NCBI GenBank assembly: GCA_900642245.1
Contig: CAAAJI010000005.1
Coordinates: 286,809-318,101 of the forward strand
Reading direction: 5' to 3'
From: Fragilaria radians
Lineage: Eukaryota > Bacillariophyta > Fragilariophyceae > Fragilariales > Fragilariaceae
DNA: 31,293 nucleotides
Shown here: one piece after another, positions 31,074 through 31,293 of the stretch
How positions within the stretch are numbered: the first letter of the stretch is position 1
Layout of the letters: each line of letters begins with the position of its first letter
The notes under the pieces: generated by a model
Seen by the model: the letters and a program-made list of their open reading frames with translations, nothing else
What the model was told of the DNA's origin: nothing
Databases searched by the model: none
Position numbers and translations under genes: made by a program

Positions 31074-31293
31074 TGAGCAACATACCTTTTTCACTTTATT
31101 GTGCTGAAGGATACGTTTGAGTGGGAATTTTGGATTCTCCGACGTGAGTTGTCTTCTCAATGTTGCAAGTTCCTCTACGAGAGCTGATTCATGAGATGAA
31201 TGTCCTCTTTAGAATCAGTCTTTCTTAATTGGACCCTGCATTTGGTGGAGCTTTCATAATCGGAAACGAAATTACTTTTACATTGTTAATATT
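31074..31293. other. Ureohydrolase 3' flank
   Basis: 3' UTR and flank. No further gene is visible before the window ends. Confidence 0.5.

Overview
The window looks like nuclear DNA of a stramenopile alga, most likely a diatom. Spliceosomal introns are short (64-145 bp, GT..AG). There is a secreted Pro/Thr-repeat protein with a Lys/Gly-rich block and a Cys-rich tail, of the kind common in diatoms. There is a single-exon cyclin whose sequence resembles the expanded diatom-type cyclin family. Decayed Ty1/copia, LINE-like and hAT elements lie between the genes. The species assignment is inference from gene style only.

Layout. Positions 1-1088 show no gene. Positions 1089-3222 (-) encode a three-exon secreted repeat protein, a candidate cell-wall or biosilica protein. 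It is divergent from 4108-4458 (+), a tiny, extremely acidic nuclear protein with a basic C-terminus. Positions 4.5-17.3 kb are a transposon graveyard. A LINE-like element (- strand, pieces at 11.5-13.3 and 5.45-6.3 kb) appears to be interrupted by a deleted Ty1/copia element with two diverged LTRs (7.16-9.30 kb, - strand). A hAT transposase remnant lies at 16.3-17.3 kb (+).

From 17.38 to 18.15 kb the DNA is tiled almost end to end by more than a dozen short hairpins. This is the most unusual sequence texture in the window. It is followed by the cyclin gene (19018-20004, +) with an E2F-type site 146 bp upstream. A copia reverse-transcriptase remnant (20.37-21.59 kb, -) separates it from the largest gene, the RNA polymerase I second-largest subunit (21954-25740, +, one 64-bp intron). 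A frameshifted coding remnant lies at 26.3-26.5 kb. A diverged duplicated repeat block covers 26.69-28.99 kb and includes a telomere-like insertion and a second hairpin cluster.

The window ends with a three-exon arginase/agmatinase-family ureohydrolase (29641-31073, +). Its first exon, recovered by splice prediction, supplies a mitochondrial-type presequence. Its motifs suggest it may be a guanidine-hydrolase-like enzyme rather than a classical agmatinase.

The genes do not form a pathway. They are ordinary, independently transcribed nuclear genes separated by mobile-element debris. Cyclin and Pol I RPA2 are both growth-linked, but their adjacency may be chance.
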